Origin: Ignavibacteriales bacterium
Lineage (GTDB): Bacteria; Bacteroidota; Ignavibacteria; Ignavibacteriales; Ignavibacteriaceae
Direction of reading: 5' to 3'
Assembly (NCBI GenBank): GCA_003538625.1
Contig: DPRR01000028.1
Location: 186,001 to 250,000, forward strand
Length of the DNA: 64,000 bases
The notes under the pieces were generated by a model. That model did no database searches, had not been told where the DNA came from, and saw nothing but the letters and a program-made list of their open reading frames with translations. Below are positions 7,979-17,735 of this stretch, one piece after another (position 1 is the stretch's first letter; each line of letters opens with the position of its first letter). The position numbers and the translations under genes were made by a program.

Positions 7979-8044
7979 ATTTTATTATAAGAACTACACC
8001 GATTGTTCTAGTGATAATTCTTTAATCCTGTAAAGAATAATTTT

Positions 8045-10045
8045 TTATCTTTTATTTAAAACCTCGTTGCACTTATTAATAACATTCTCAACAACAAATC
8101 CGTACTTTTCAAATAATATATTATCCGGTGCAGAAGCACCAAATTTTTCTATACTGATTGATTCGCCGTGGGCACCAAGATATTTATCCCAGCCCATTGC
8201 AACACCCATCTCAACCGATATTCTTGTTTTTAATTCGTCCGGAAATATTTTGCTTTTGTATTCATCAGATTGCTGTTCAAATATTTCCCAGCTTGGGAAA
8301 CTAATAACACGAACATTTTTTCCTTCTGTTTCAAGCTGTTCCGCTGCTTTTATTGATAACGAAACTTCCGAACCGGTTGCAATTAAAAGCAAGTCTGGTT
8401 TTTGTTTTGAATCTTTAACTATGTAGGCTCCATATTGTAAACCTTTTGCGGAACCATATTTGTTTTGGTCAAGAATAGAAAGTTTTTGTCTTGTTAAGAT
8501 AAGTGCCACTGGTCCACCTTTATGATTAATGGCATACTTCCAGGCCTCAACAGTTTCATTTGCATCTGCAGGACGAATAACAATTAAATTTGGGACTGCT
8601 CTTAGTGCAGCTAGTTGTTCTATGGGTTGATGAGTTGGTCCGTCTTCACCCAAACCTATACTATCGTGAGTAAAAATGTATATCACTTTTTGTTTCATTA
8701 ATGCAGCTAAACGGATTGCAGGACGCATATAGTCTGAAAAAATTAGAAACGTTGCACCAAACGGAATGATTCCGCCATAAATTGCCATGCCATTTAATAT
8801 AGAACCCATAGCATGTTCACGAATCCCGAAATGAATATTCTTTCCCCTTCTATCCAAAGAAGAAAAAGAGGTTGAAGATTTAATAAGAGTCATGTTAGAT
8901 TCATTAAGATCAGCCGAGCCGCCGATGAGAGTTGGAATATCGATAGCGGCAGCATTTAATACTTTACCTGAAGCAACCCTTGTTGCAACTTTTTCAGAAA
9001 CATCTTCAAATCTAGGTAAATGATCAAGCCAGTGTTGATCAAATTCGTAATTCATAATTGATTTAAACTGTGCATAATCTTTAGGATATTTTATTTTATA
9101 CTCTTCAAGAATTTTAATCCACATATCTTCAGCTTCCTGTCCGCACTCAGTTATTCCTTTAAAATGAGAGTAAACTTCATCAGGAACGTAAAAAGTTTTA
9201 TCTTCGGGCATACCAAGATTTCTCTTGGTGAGCTTTACTTCTTCTTCACCCAACGGAGCTCCGTGTGCTGATGATTTGTCTTGCTTATTCGGACTTCCAA
9301 AACCAATGTGTGTTTTTGTAATAACTAATGTGGGTCTATCACAATTTGAACGGCACAACTTAATTACGCGATCAACTTGTTCAGAATCATTTACATCTAA
9401 AATTGTTAAAACCTGCCAGCCATAAGCCTCAAATCTTTTTGCAACATCATCCGAATAAGTTATATCTGTTCTACCATCAATTGTTATTCTATTGTCATCA
9501 TAAAAGAAAACAAGTTTATTTAGCTTTAAATGACCGGCGAGTGAAGCGGCTTCGTGAGAAATTCCTTCCATCAAATCGCCATCACTGCAAATTCCCCAAA
9601 TACCATGATCAATAATTTTTAGATCCTCTTTATTAAAAAGTACTGCAAGATAATCGCGGGCAATTGCCATACCTATCGCATTTGCAAAACCCTGGCCCAA
9701 CGGTCCAGTTGTAGTTTCAACTCCGTCAGTATGTCCAAACTCCGGATGCCCTGGTGTTTTGCTATTCCACTGTCTAAAATTTTTAATATCGTCTAATGAA
9801 ATTTTATATCCGCATAAATGAAGGATTGAATACAGAAGCATACTTCCGTGTCCTGCGGATAAAATAAATCTGTCCCTATTTAGCCATTTGGAATTTGCGG
9901 GGTTGTGTTTCATGGATTTGTAGTAAAGAGCATAAGCAATTGGCGCCATTCCAAGCGGCATACCTGGATGACCGGAATTTGCTTTTTGGACTGCATCAAT
10001 TGCAAGAGTACGAATTGTATTAATTGAAAGTTTTTCTATGTTCAT
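8045..10045 (-). CDS. tkt: Transketolase
   Basis: The 666-residue enzyme transfers two-carbon ketol units between sugar phosphates in the non-oxidative pentose phosphate pathway, using thiamine diphosphate. Motifs in order are KANSGHPGMPLGMAP, TTGPLGQGFANAIGMA, the diphosphate-binding segment GICSDGDLMEGISHEA ending in YDDN, the catalytic Glu region in FGIREHAMGSILNGMA, and DSIGLGEDGPTHQPIEQLA. Length and motif order are normal. I chose the ATG at 10045; the upstream extension begins with TTG at 10078 and adds a non-conserved leader. It appears monocistronic, with a 350-base region upstream. Confidence 0.97.
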   Translation of the reverse strand: MNIEKLSINTIRTLAIDAVQKANSGHPGMPLGMAPIAYALYYKSMKHNPANSKWLNRDRFILSAGHGSMLLYSILHLCGYKISLDDIKNFRQWNSKTPGHPEFGHTDGVETTTGPLGQGFANAIGMAIARDYLAVLFNKEDLKIIDHGIWGICSDGDLMEGISHEAASLAGHLKLNKLVFFYDDNRITIDGRTDITYSDDVAKRFEAYGWQVLTILDVNDSEQVDRVIKLCRSNCDRPTLVITKTHIGFGSPNKQDKSSAHGAPLGEEEVKLTKRNLGMPEDKTFYVPDEVYSHFKGITECGQEAEDMWIKILEEYKIKYPKDYAQFKSIMNYEFDQHWLDHLPRFEDVSEKVATRVASGKVLNAAAIDIPTLIGGSADLNESNMTLIKSSTSFSSLDRRGKNIHFGIREHAMGSILNGMAIYGGIIPFGATFLIFSDYMRPAIRLAALMKQKVIYIFTHDSIGLGEDGPTHQPIEQLAALRAVPNLIVIRPADANETVEAWKYAINHKGGPVALILTRQKLSILDQNKYGSAKGLQYGAYIVKDSKQKPDLLLIATGSEVSLSIKAAEQLETEGKNVRVISFPSWEIFEQQSDEYKSKIFPDELKTRISVEMGVAMGWDKYLGAHGESISIEKFGASAPDNILFEKYGFVVENVINKCNEVLNKR

Positions 10046-10393
10046 ATTTATAGACCGCTTTAATTGGAGTTTAAACAAAAATTAACCCTGAAAAGATAAT
10101 TAAAAGATATAAAAATGTTTTAATTTTATTAGATGTTTATGAGCGGTAATAATAATTTAATTCATCAATAATGAGCGTGCTGTTATATAACAGGGGCAAT
10201 GAATTATTTAAATTTATTTTGCCGACGTAATTATTGCTTTTTTAATATTCGCTAATTAGTTTCAACCCACATCGGGAAGAAAGACTTTGTGTTATATTGA
10301 TTTGTCCACTTCTTTCTTCTATACTCACTTGTCCCATATGGCTGTAATAAGCCATTGTCATAATCCATTTTTAATAATTTTTTAGGAGGCACT
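10046..10393. other. Intergenic region between divergent tkt and cytochrome genes
   Basis: This stretch of about 350 bases lies between divergent genes and must hold both promoters. It is AT-rich. The only symmetric element I see is a perfect 14-bp palindrome at 10180-10193. No convincing small gene or RNA is visible. Confidence 0.5.
10180..10193. promoter_or_regulatory. Perfect 14-bp palindrome, possible operator
   Basis: CTGTTATATAACAG is fully symmetric and lies in the divergent promoter region, about 135 bases upstream of the transketolase start and 200 bases upstream of the cytochrome start. A regulator site is possible but unsupported by any neighbouring regulator gene. Confidence 0.25.
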
Positions 10394-10999
10394 ATGCAAA
10401 AAATTTTTCTCATTGCAATTTACTTTGCAATGATTTCCACGGTTCTTCTTACTCAGTTCGGATGTACATCACCGCAAAAGGAAGAAAAAGTTCTTACGAA
10501 AGCTGAAATGGTAGATCGCGGAAAATATCTGGTAGGTTTTGGCGGATGTAATGACTGTCATACTTCCAAAATTTTTACCGATATGGGACCCGAATTTGAC
10601 ACAACCCGTTTACTAGCCGGTCATTTTTCGGATCAACCTTTACCTGAGATTGACACAAAAATGGTTCAACCAGGAAAATGGATGTTAACCAATGCACATC
10701 TTACCGCATGGGTTGGACCCTGGGGCATATCTTATGCTGCAAATCTTACTCCGGACAACGCAACAGGAATTGGCGCACTTTCCGAGGAGATGTTTATAAA
10801 AACATTGAGAGAAGGGAAAATGATGGGAGTTGGAAGACCAATTCTTCCTCCTATGCCATGGCAGGGTATTGGTGGAACTCTTACGGATGAAGATCTTAAA
10901 TGCATTTATGCATATTTAATGTCAATAAAACCAATCAATAACAAAGTACCGGAACCGACTCCACCAGATAAAATGGGCCCGGGTATGGCTGCCAAATAA
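10394..10999 (+). CDS. Lipoprotein cytochrome c
   Basis: The 201-residue protein has a signal peptide ending in lipobox QFGC (Cys 24) and a single c-type haem motif CNDCH at residues 52-56. The PILPPMPWQGIGG segment near residue 155 offers the likely axial Met, and LTDEDLKCIYAYLMSIKPI is the usual C-terminal helix of class I cytochromes c. The long insert between them resembles one domain of the diheme cytochromes of this type. It would be a membrane-tethered periplasmic electron carrier. An AGGAGG site lies seven bases upstream. It is followed by a stem-loop at 11037 and stands alone. Confidence 0.9.
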   Translation: MQKIFLIAIYFAMISTVLLTQFGCTSPQKEEKVLTKAEMVDRGKYLVGFGGCNDCHTSKIFTDMGPEFDTTRLLAGHFSDQPLPEIDTKMVQPGKWMLTNAHLTAWVGPWGISYAANLTPDNATGIGALSEEMFIKTLREGKMMGVGRPILPPMPWQGIGGTLTDEDLKCIYAYLMSIKPINNKVPEPTPPDKMGPGMAAK

Positions 11000-11036
11000 T
11001 TTTGATCTAAACGATAATTAAATTCAATAATTATTT

Positions 11037-11065
11037 ATTCCCTCTCCAGCTTTAGGAGAGGGAAT
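11037..11065. terminator. Stem-loop after cytochrome gene
   Basis: An 11-bp perfect stem, ATTCCCTCTCC with GGAGAGGGAAT and a 7-base loop, lies 38 bases after the cytochrome stop. It is a good terminator candidate, although similar CCCTCTCC hairpins also occur as dispersed repeats. Confidence 0.6.
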
Positions 11066-11226
11066 ATAAAAACAAATTGTCCCGCGCTTCATTAAAAACA
11101 AAATCTTATTTTATAAGCAATTTTTAAGAAACCCCTCTTCATTACTGATTTGCGAAATTGTAATCATCAATTCATTTTTAACTAATAGAGTTTAAATAAT
11201 ATTTTAACTATTGCTTGGAATATAAA

Positions 11227-13452
11227 ATGCTTACATCATTCAATAGAATAATTGATAAAGCAAGAAATTCTTTTTCATTCTTTTTCTTGTTAACAATTTT
11301 TCTTCTCTTACAAAATTTTCTTTCGTTTGCACAAAACAAACAACTTACTTTTAACCAGGTTTATCTATTTGGTGAACCGAGAATATTAAAACCTGTTCCC
11401 CGATTGATGGGTTGGTTTGACAGTAATCAATATCTTTTACAAAAACGTGATGCTTCAACAAGTGCAATTGTAAAAGTAGACGCAAAAACGGGTGAAGAAA
11501 GCATCTTACTCGATTTTAAAACAATCAATTCAAACCTTGATGATGCGGAGTTAACTGCTGAAGAAAATATTGGCATTACAAAAGATTACACGGGCTTACT
11601 TTTTTATGATAATAACGATTTGTTTTTCTATTCCATACCCAGAAACAAAGTAACTCGATTAACAGAAAATGAAGATGAAGAAGTTAATCCATTGCTTTCT
11701 CCGGATGGAAAGATGGTCGCTTTTACACGCAATAAAGATTTATATGTTGTGGATGTTGAATCAGCAAAAGAAACACGATTAACAGACGATGCAAGTGATG
11801 TCGTATATAATGGTTATGCTTCCTGGGTTTATATGGAAGAAATAATTGGACGCTCACTTAATTACCGCGCTTTTTGGTGGGCACCAAATAGTGAGATGAT
11901 CGCTTTTTTAAGGTTTGATGATACACCGGTTCCAAAATTTCCGCTGATTAATTATAGCAGTGTTCACGGAGATCTTGAATGGGAACATTATCCAAAACCC
12001 GGTGATGCTAATCCTATTGTTAAAATGGGAGTTGCACATATAAACACAAACAAGGTTATTTGGATAGATGAAGATGAAAAGGCTGATCAATACACAGCCT
12101 GGCCTTTCTGGGCTCCGGATAGCAAAGAGATGTTTTATCAGGTTTTAAATCGTGATCAAAATGATTTGCAAGTTCTTTCTGCAAATCCTGAAACAGGGAA
12201 AAACAGATTGGTCTATCAAGAAAAAAATAAAACCTGGGTTGAGTTCTTTGAAGACATTCACATTCTAAAAAACAATAAGGGTTTCATTCTTAGAAGTGAA
12301 CTCGATGGATGGAGACATTTATACCATTATGATATGAATGGTAAATTAAAAAAACAATTAACAAAGGGTGACTGGAATGCTTCCAAAATAGTTTTTGTGG
12401 ATGAAGAAAATGAAAAAATCTTTTTTGAAGCTAACAAAGACAATAAGATTGAAACACAACTTTATGTGGTTGATTTTGGGGGAAAGAGAATTACCCGATT
12501 AACAAAAATTACAGGCACACACAGTTCGACAATTTCACCAAACGGCAAATATTTTTATGATACTTATTCTAATATAAATACTCCTGCAAAGTTAGATTTA
12601 CTGGATGAAGACGGGAACTTAATCCGCAATATAGGCGATAGAAAATCAAAGTTGTACGATGAGTATAAAGTTGGCAAAGTTGAAACTTTTACTATCAAAA
12701 CAAGTGATGGGCTTGAACTTCCCGCAATGTGGGTCCTTCCACCGGAGTTTGATAAAACTAAAAAGTACCCTGTATTATTTTCTGTTTATGGCGGTCCGGG
12801 TGGAACCGATGTTACAAATTCTTACTCTGTATATCTGGATAGATATTTTATTTCACAAAATGATATAATTTTTTTTGTAGTTGATCATCGCGGCTCAGCT
12901 TACTTTGGAAAAAAAGGAAAGGATTATTTGTATCGCAATCTTGGTAAATGGGAGATTAATGATTACATCCAGGCAGCAAAATGGTTAAAGACAAAAACAT
13001 TTGTTGATACTACAAAGATTGGGATTACAGGTGGAAGTTATGGAGGATATCTAACCTGTATGGCGCTTACTCTTGGTGCAGATTATTTTACACACGGTCT
13101 TGCAGAATACTCAGTTACCGATTGGGCTCTTTATGATAATGTTTACACAGAAAGATATATGGATCTGCCATCAGAAAATAAAGAAGGATATAAGTTTGGT
13201 TCCGCAATGACACACGCAAGTAATTACAAAGGCTTACTCCGATTAACTCATGGAACTTTAGATGATAATTGCCATATGCAAAACACACTCCAGCTTGTGG
13301 ATAAGTTGACAAACCTGAATAAACATTTTGAGTTAATGATCTATCCAAATGAAAGACATGGTGTTGGATTTCCAAAATGGGTTCACGCACAAACCGAGTA
13401 TGTTCAATTTTGGTTTAAAAACTTTCTTGGAAAAGATTTTGTGAAAGAGTAA
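11227..13452 (+). CDS. Dipeptidyl peptidase IV-like S9 serine peptidase
   Basis: The protein is about 741 residues from ATG 11227; the upstream frame start at 11215 is a TTG. A signal peptide (FFFLLTIFLLLQNFLSFAQ) directs it out of the cytoplasm. The N-terminal half is the beta-propeller, with the double-Glu motif WVYMEEIIG that anchors the substrate amino terminus. The C-terminal alpha/beta-hydrolase domain has the nucleophile Ser near residue 604 in GGSYGGY, an Asp pair near 679-680 in HGTLDDNCH, and His near 711 in NERHGVG. It should cleave Xaa-Pro dipeptides from peptides in the periplasm. The triad is complete. Confidence 0.94.
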   Translation: MLTSFNRIIDKARNSFSFFFLLTIFLLLQNFLSFAQNKQLTFNQVYLFGEPRILKPVPRLMGWFDSNQYLLQKRDASTSAIVKVDAKTGEESILLDFKTINSNLDDAELTAEENIGITKDYTGLLFYDNNDLFFYSIPRNKVTRLTENEDEEVNPLLSPDGKMVAFTRNKDLYVVDVESAKETRLTDDASDVVYNGYASWVYMEEIIGRSLNYRAFWWAPNSEMIAFLRFDDTPVPKFPLINYSSVHGDLEWEHYPKPGDANPIVKMGVAHINTNKVIWIDEDEKADQYTAWPFWAPDSKEMFYQVLNRDQNDLQVLSANPETGKNRLVYQEKNKTWVEFFEDIHILKNNKGFILRSELDGWRHLYHYDMNGKLKKQLTKGDWNASKIVFVDEENEKIFFEANKDNKIETQLYVVDFGGKRITRLTKITGTHSSTISPNGKYFYDTYSNINTPAKLDLLDEDGNLIRNIGDRKSKLYDEYKVGKVETFTIKTSDGLELPAMWVLPPEFDKTKKYPVLFSVYGGPGGTDVTNSYSVYLDRYFISQNDIIFFVVDHRGSAYFGKKGKDYLYRNLGKWEINDYIQAAKWLKTKTFVDTTKIGITGGSYGGYLTCMALTLGADYFTHGLAEYSVTDWALYDNVYTERYMDLPSENKEGYKFGSAMTHASNYKGLLRLTHGTLDDNCHMQNTLQLVDKLTNLNKHFELMIYPNERHGVGFPKWVHAQTEYVQFWFKNFLGKDFVKE

Positions 13453-13461
13453 ATACGAATA

Positions 13462-13540
13462 GAACACGGATAGCACGGATCACGCGGGTTTTCGCGGATT
13501 AAATCCGTGTTGATTCGCGTAATCAGCGTCATCCGCGTTC
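13462..13540. repeat. Dispersed palindromic repeat, copy A
   Basis: This 79-bp element begins with GAACACGGAT and ends with CATCCGCGTTC, with internal repeats of GCGGATT and AATCCGTG. Its flanks carry the same CATTACTA-type tail as the copy at 35500-35577. It lies between the convergent DPP-IV and radical SAM genes, where a hairpin could also stop transcription from both sides. Confidence 0.75.
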
Positions 13541-13548
13541 CATTACTA

Positions 13549-15027
13549 TTAAACAGCTCGGATCACTTTTCTAAAATGGAACCCATATACCGCAAGTGTC
13601 ATTGCAGTTGGAAATTTGCGTGGGTAATTCCATAGACTTACAAAGAAAAGTTTCCAAAAATATTTTTTTCCGTGTTCAATAATTCCAAGCAGCCAAACTA
13701 ATCTTATAAATGCTTTTAACTGAGCAAAATTAATTGCCTTAGGAGTCCAGACAGGAACATTATATTCTTTTAAAAATATTTTCATGCGTTTATAATATTC
13801 TTCCTGCGAATATATTGTATTAAGCAATCTGCTGTAACCACGAATCAGATTTTTAAATTCCATTTTGGGTACAAAGTTTATACTCGCATCCATATTGTTG
13901 CCGGTCCACATTTCAAGCAGCCTACCCTCTTTTTTCATTCTCGCAAAAAGTTTTGTTCCCGTTGGTGCATTAAGTAATCCAACCATAGCATTGGATATGC
14001 CGCTTCGTTGTATAAAATCTATCTGTTCATCAAACACACTTTCAGTATCATTATCAAATCCAATTATAAATCCACCTGACACAAGCATACCGCTTCTTTG
14101 CAATCTATTTACTGATTCAACAAGATCTCGTTTTAGGTTTTGGATTTTACCGCATTCGACTAAACTTTCACTATTGGGAGTTTCAATTCCAACAAAGATG
14201 CTGTTGAATCCTGCTTCAACCATAAGCCGCATTAACTCATCATCATCAGCAAGATTGATTGAAACTTCTGTTATAAAAAAGAACGGATATTTTTTTTCTT
14301 TAGACCATTCAATCAGTGCAGGCAAAGTATGTTCTTTAAGCTTTCTTTTGTTTCCGATAAAATTATCATCAACCACAGAAATTCCGCCTCGCCAGCCAAG
14401 TTCATACAATCGATCTAACTCAGCAATAAATTGTTCAGTACATTTTGCACGTGGCTTTCTGCCGTTAAGCATTGTAATGCTGCAGAATTCACAATCATAC
14501 GGGCAGCCCCGGGAGTATTGCATGCTCATCGATGCATATTTTTTTATGTCGATTAATTCCCACATTGGAACTGGTGTTAAAACTACATCCGGAAAATCAT
14601 TGGATTGATAAACGTGTTTTGGATTCCCGTTTTTCAAATCCTCTAAAAATTGCGAAAGAGTTATTTCAGCTTCATTTAAAATAAAATGATCTACGCCGAG
14701 TAAATCTTTATATTGTGTTGTACAAAGCGGTCCGCCGGCAACAACTTTTACTTCCAGTTTATTGCATCTTCTTACTATTTCTCTAAAAGATTTTAAATGA
14801 ATATTCATTCCGCTTAAAAAAACATAATCTGCCCAAAGAATATCTTTATCATTTAGTTTGGATACGTTAAGATCGATAAGTTTTTTGCTCCAATCTTTTG
14901 GAAGCATTGCGGCAACGGTTATTAAACCAAGAGGAGGTTCTGCGGATTTTTTTGAAACGAATTTTAGTGCTTCTTTAAAACTCCAGAACGTTGATGGTGT
15001 TTCAGGATAAATCAGTAATACTTTCAA
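13549..15027 (-). CDS. B12-binding-domain radical SAM protein
   Basis: The protein is about 492 residues. I favour the TTG at 15027, which gives MKVLLIYPETP and has AAGGGA at good spacing; a TTG at 15057 is the alternative. Residues 1-150 form a cobalamin-binding-like Rossmann domain, followed by a radical SAM core with the cluster motif CPYDCEFC, then a C-terminal DUF4070-like part. Relatives act in hopanoid, carotenoid and bacteriochlorophyll-type ring or methyl chemistry, so the substrate cannot be named from sequence. No modification partner gene is adjacent. The gene ends next to the dispersed repeat at 13462. Confidence 0.88.
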   Translation of the reverse strand: MKVLLIYPETPSTFWSFKEALKFVSKKSAEPPLGLITVAAMLPKDWSKKLIDLNVSKLNDKDILWADYVFLSGMNIHLKSFREIVRRCNKLEVKVVAGGPLCTTQYKDLLGVDHFILNEAEITLSQFLEDLKNGNPKHVYQSNDFPDVVLTPVPMWELIDIKKYASMSMQYSRGCPYDCEFCSITMLNGRKPRAKCTEQFIAELDRLYELGWRGGISVVDDNFIGNKRKLKEHTLPALIEWSKEKKYPFFFITEVSINLADDDELMRLMVEAGFNSIFVGIETPNSESLVECGKIQNLKRDLVESVNRLQRSGMLVSGGFIIGFDNDTESVFDEQIDFIQRSGISNAMVGLLNAPTGTKLFARMKKEGRLLEMWTGNNMDASINFVPKMEFKNLIRGYSRLLNTIYSQEEYYKRMKIFLKEYNVPVWTPKAINFAQLKAFIRLVWLLGIIEHGKKYFWKLFFVSLWNYPRKFPTAMTLAVYGFHFRKVIRAV

Positions 15028-15232
15028 CGTAATTCCCTTTATAAAGTTACATATCAAATCTGCACAGAATATTGATGCGTGTTTGTAAAAGAATTGTAAA
15101 TTAGATTTTTTTTTATTTGAACTTCATCTTAATTAAAATGATATTTGATTAAAGAAATTATAATAAGTATCGTGCTGAGAGAAAACGAAGAGTTAAACTT
15201 CTCTCATAAAAAATATCACACTCAGATTAGCC

Positions 15233-15244
15233 TGCCAATTGGCA
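15233..15244. repeat. Short palindromic repeat of the TGCC..GGCA family
   Basis: TGCCAATTGGCA is a perfect 12-bp palindrome, within CCTGCCAATTGGCAAGG. Related palindromes occur at 19691-19711, 24146-24161 and 25517-25536. It lies about 40 bases upstream of the histidine kinase start, so an operator role cannot be excluded. Confidence 0.5.
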
Positions 15245-15286
15245 AGGTTTGATAAGTGTGAAATGTAAACTAAATAAATTAGTTCT

Positions 15287-16282
15287 ATGATTCGCCGCAG
15301 ACATTCATTTGCTTATAACCTTATTATTTTTGTGCTGGCACAGCTTGTTTGGCTTGCAGTGTTATTGCTGTGGATATACTGGTACGTAAAAAACAATATA
15401 ATTTTTGAGCAGGTCGGTGAAAATATCTCTCCGCAAATTGTTTATGATACACCAAGTGTTTTTCCCTTTGTTGGCGGAATCGTTTTACTCGTTGGTTTGT
15501 CTTTCAGTCTTGTATTAATTTTTCGTCATTTAAATATCCAGATGAAACTTACGGCACTTTATGATAACTTTATTGCAAATGTCACTCACGAGTTAAAGTC
15601 TCCTCTATCATCGATTCAGCTTTATTTAGAAACTCTAAACTCGCGTGATGTGCCGGAAGAAAAAAGAAAAGAATTCTACGGTGTTATGATGCGTGATGCT
15701 GAGAGATTAAAGAATCTAATAAACTCGATTCTTGAAATAGCTGTTATGGACAAGAAAAAGTTTAACAAGGAGCTTGAAGTTTATAAGGTTGATGAAACAA
15801 TAAAGAAAATCGTCTTAGAATCAGCGGAACAATTTCAATTGAATGAGAACATTATCAAATTTAGCGGGGATGCCGGTTGTGATGTTTTGCTGGATAGAAA
15901 TTCAATTAAAACTGTATTTGATAATCTTGTGGATAACTCAATTAAGTACAGTGTTTTACCTTTAGAGATTGAAATAAAATTTAGATGTAATTCTAAAAAA
16001 GCTGAAATAGAATTTTCAGATAATGGAATCGGCATTCCTCATGAAGAAATAAAAAAAATCTTTCAGAAATTCCATCGCATTTATGATAAAGATATTCCTA
16101 ATGTAAAAGGTACGGGTTTGGGACTATATGTTGTTAAGGAAATAATAAAAAACCACAAAGGTAAAATTTTTGCTTTTAGTGAAGGAAAAGGTAAGGGTTC
16201 CAGATTTAAAATAGAACTGCCAATTTATATAGAAAAGAAAAAATTTTTAAAGGGAAACAAGAAGGGTTTTAAAAATGAATGA
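15287..16282 (+). CDS. Sensor histidine kinase
   Basis: The 331-residue kinase has two membrane helices (about residues 9-32 and 60-80) enclosing a very short periplasmic loop, so it probably senses something in or near the membrane. The dimerisation helix carries the phosphoacceptor His 101 in FIANVTHELKSPLSSIQ. The ATPase domain has the N box DNLVDNSIKYS, DNGIGIP and GTGLGLYVVKEII. No HAMP linker is visible. The stop overlaps the start of the response regulator gene by eight bases, so they form a coupled two-component pair. Confidence 0.95.
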   Translation: MIRRRHSFAYNLIIFVLAQLVWLAVLLLWIYWYVKNNIIFEQVGENISPQIVYDTPSVFPFVGGIVLLVGLSFSLVLIFRHLNIQMKLTALYDNFIANVTHELKSPLSSIQLYLETLNSRDVPEEKRKEFYGVMMRDAERLKNLINSILEIAVMDKKKFNKELEVYKVDETIKKIVLESAEQFQLNENIIKFSGDAGCDVLLDRNSIKTVFDNLVDNSIKYSVLPLEIEIKFRCNSKKAEIEFSDNGIGIPHEEIKKIFQKFHRIYDKDIPNVKGTGLGLYVVKEIIKNHKGKIFAFSEGKGKGSRFKIELPIYIEKKKFLKGNKKGFKNE

Positions 16283-16985
16283 AACACAAACAGATAATCC
16301 TAAAATCCTCCTGGTGGAAGATGAAGAAAATCTTGCACGCGGTCTGGAATATAATCTTTCCGAAGAGGGTTATAAAGTTTCACTGGCCAAAGACGGACGC
16401 GAAGCTATAAAACTATTTGATGAAAATGAATTTGATCTGATAGTGCTGGATATAATGCTTCCGTATTTCAACGGTTTTGAAATAGCAAAACATATACGGA
16501 ACAAACATCCTCAAATGCCAATATTAATGTTAACGGCAAGAACACAAATTGAAGACAAAGTAAAAGGTCTTGAAATTGGTGCTGATGATTACCTGACAAA
16601 ACCTTTTCATTTAAAGGAATTGCTTCTTAGAATAAAAGGTATGCTTAAGCGCAAACATTGGTATCAAAAGGTTGTGATTGAAAATCCAATTTATAAATTT
16701 GGCAATAATGAAATTAATTTTGAAAATTTAAAGTGTAACAACGGTAAAAAAGAATTTCAGCTTACATCTTATGAAGCTATGATTATTAAATACCTGATTG
16801 AAAACAAAGATAAAGTTGTAACCCGTAAAGAACTTTTAGAAAATGTCTGGAATATGAATCCGGAAGTTGAAACCAGAACTGTAGATAATTTTATAGTAAG
16901 GTTAAGAAAATATTTCGAAGATGATCCTTCAAATCCCAAATTTATTGTAAGTGTAAGAAGTGCCGGTTATATTTTTCAATCTTAA
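16275..16985 (+). CDS. OmpR-family response regulator
   Basis: The 236-residue protein has a receiver domain with acidic pocket VEDEEN, phosphoacceptor Asp 59 in LIVLDIMLP and the conserved Lys near 109 in LTKPFHLKELL. Residues about 140-235 form a winged-helix DNA-binding domain (ELTSYEAMIIKYLIENK-type helix, then VDNFIVRLRKYFEDDP). It is the partner of the overlapping histidine kinase. Its target genes cannot be read from the sequence. Confidence 0.96.
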   Translation: MNETQTDNPKILLVEDEENLARGLEYNLSEEGYKVSLAKDGREAIKLFDENEFDLIVLDIMLPYFNGFEIAKHIRNKHPQMPILMLTARTQIEDKVKGLEIGADDYLTKPFHLKELLLRIKGMLKRKHWYQKVVIENPIYKFGNNEINFENLKCNNGKKEFQLTSYEAMIIKYLIENKDKVVTRKELLENVWNMNPEVETRTVDNFIVRLRKYFEDDPSNPKFIVSVRSAGYIFQS

Positions 16986-17064
16986 TTTTAGTAACTCAGT
17001 TTAAGAATCAAGACCTATTTTAAGTTAGTAAATAAAATTTTAAGAAAAATATTTTGAAGATATT

Positions 17065-17604
17065 ATGGATAGATTAATTCCAATTATAAATAAGCAGGAT
17101 ATTCCCGGGAACTATCAAAACACACCAATAGGGTTATTACTTGAGTATCATAATCTTAGTCTTACTTTTCAAACTTATTCCAATGCTCAGTTGCTGATTG
17201 GAATGTGTATGGATAACCGCAAACATCTGCATATGCCCGATAACTTCGCGTTTATAATTCGCACGGGGGGAGCAAATTTACGTTACAGCGAGTTTAAGGT
17301 TTCCTTTGCAATTGCGGTCGGTGGTGTTAAACACATTGCTTTAATTTGTCACAGCAACTGCGGAATGGTAAATCTTGCATCCAAGAAAAATCAGTTTATA
17401 GAAAAGCTTTCTGAAAATGGCGGCTGGACTTTAGAACAGGCTGAAGAACATTTTAACAACTACGCACCAATGTTTGAGATCAATAATGAAATTGATTTTA
17501 TACTAAGTGAAACTTCCAGACTCCGCCTGCGTTATCCTAAAGTGATTATTGCACCGATGTATTATAAAGTTGAAGATAATCTCCTCTACATGATTAGAGA
17601 ATAA
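17065..17604 (+). CDS. Beta-carbonic-anhydrase-like protein
   Basis: The 179-residue protein retains the beta-class carbonic anhydrase core. Cys 48, Asp 50 and Arg 52 lie in GMCMDNR, and His 96 and Cys 99 in CHSNCGM, so the three zinc ligands and the Asp-Arg dyad are present. The enzyme would interconvert carbon dioxide and bicarbonate in the cytoplasm. The first motif is less usual than the common CSDSR. It lies 80 bases after the two-component system but has its own leader, and nothing shows a functional link. Confidence 0.85.
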   Translation: MDRLIPIINKQDIPGNYQNTPIGLLLEYHNLSLTFQTYSNAQLLIGMCMDNRKHLHMPDNFAFIIRTGGANLRYSEFKVSFAIAVGGVKHIALICHSNCGMVNLASKKNQFIEKLSENGGWTLEQAEEHFNNYAPMFEINNEIDFILSETSRLRLRYPKVIIAPMYYKVEDNLLYMIRE

Positions 17605-17735
17605 CCAATTGTATATTTAATTAATCTGTACTAAAATTAATGTTGAAGTGTTGATTTAGATAATCAAATAATTTTACAGAAAAATTTTTAAATAGTCTGA
17701 GTGTCATAAAATATTTTCAGAAAGGAAACTTTAAA

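Noticed and set aside
13865..14608. Plus-strand 247-codon frame inside the radical SAM gene
   Set aside because: It is antisense to a gene with clear cluster motifs, and its product is a low-complexity Ser/Leu/Pro mix typical of antisense frames.
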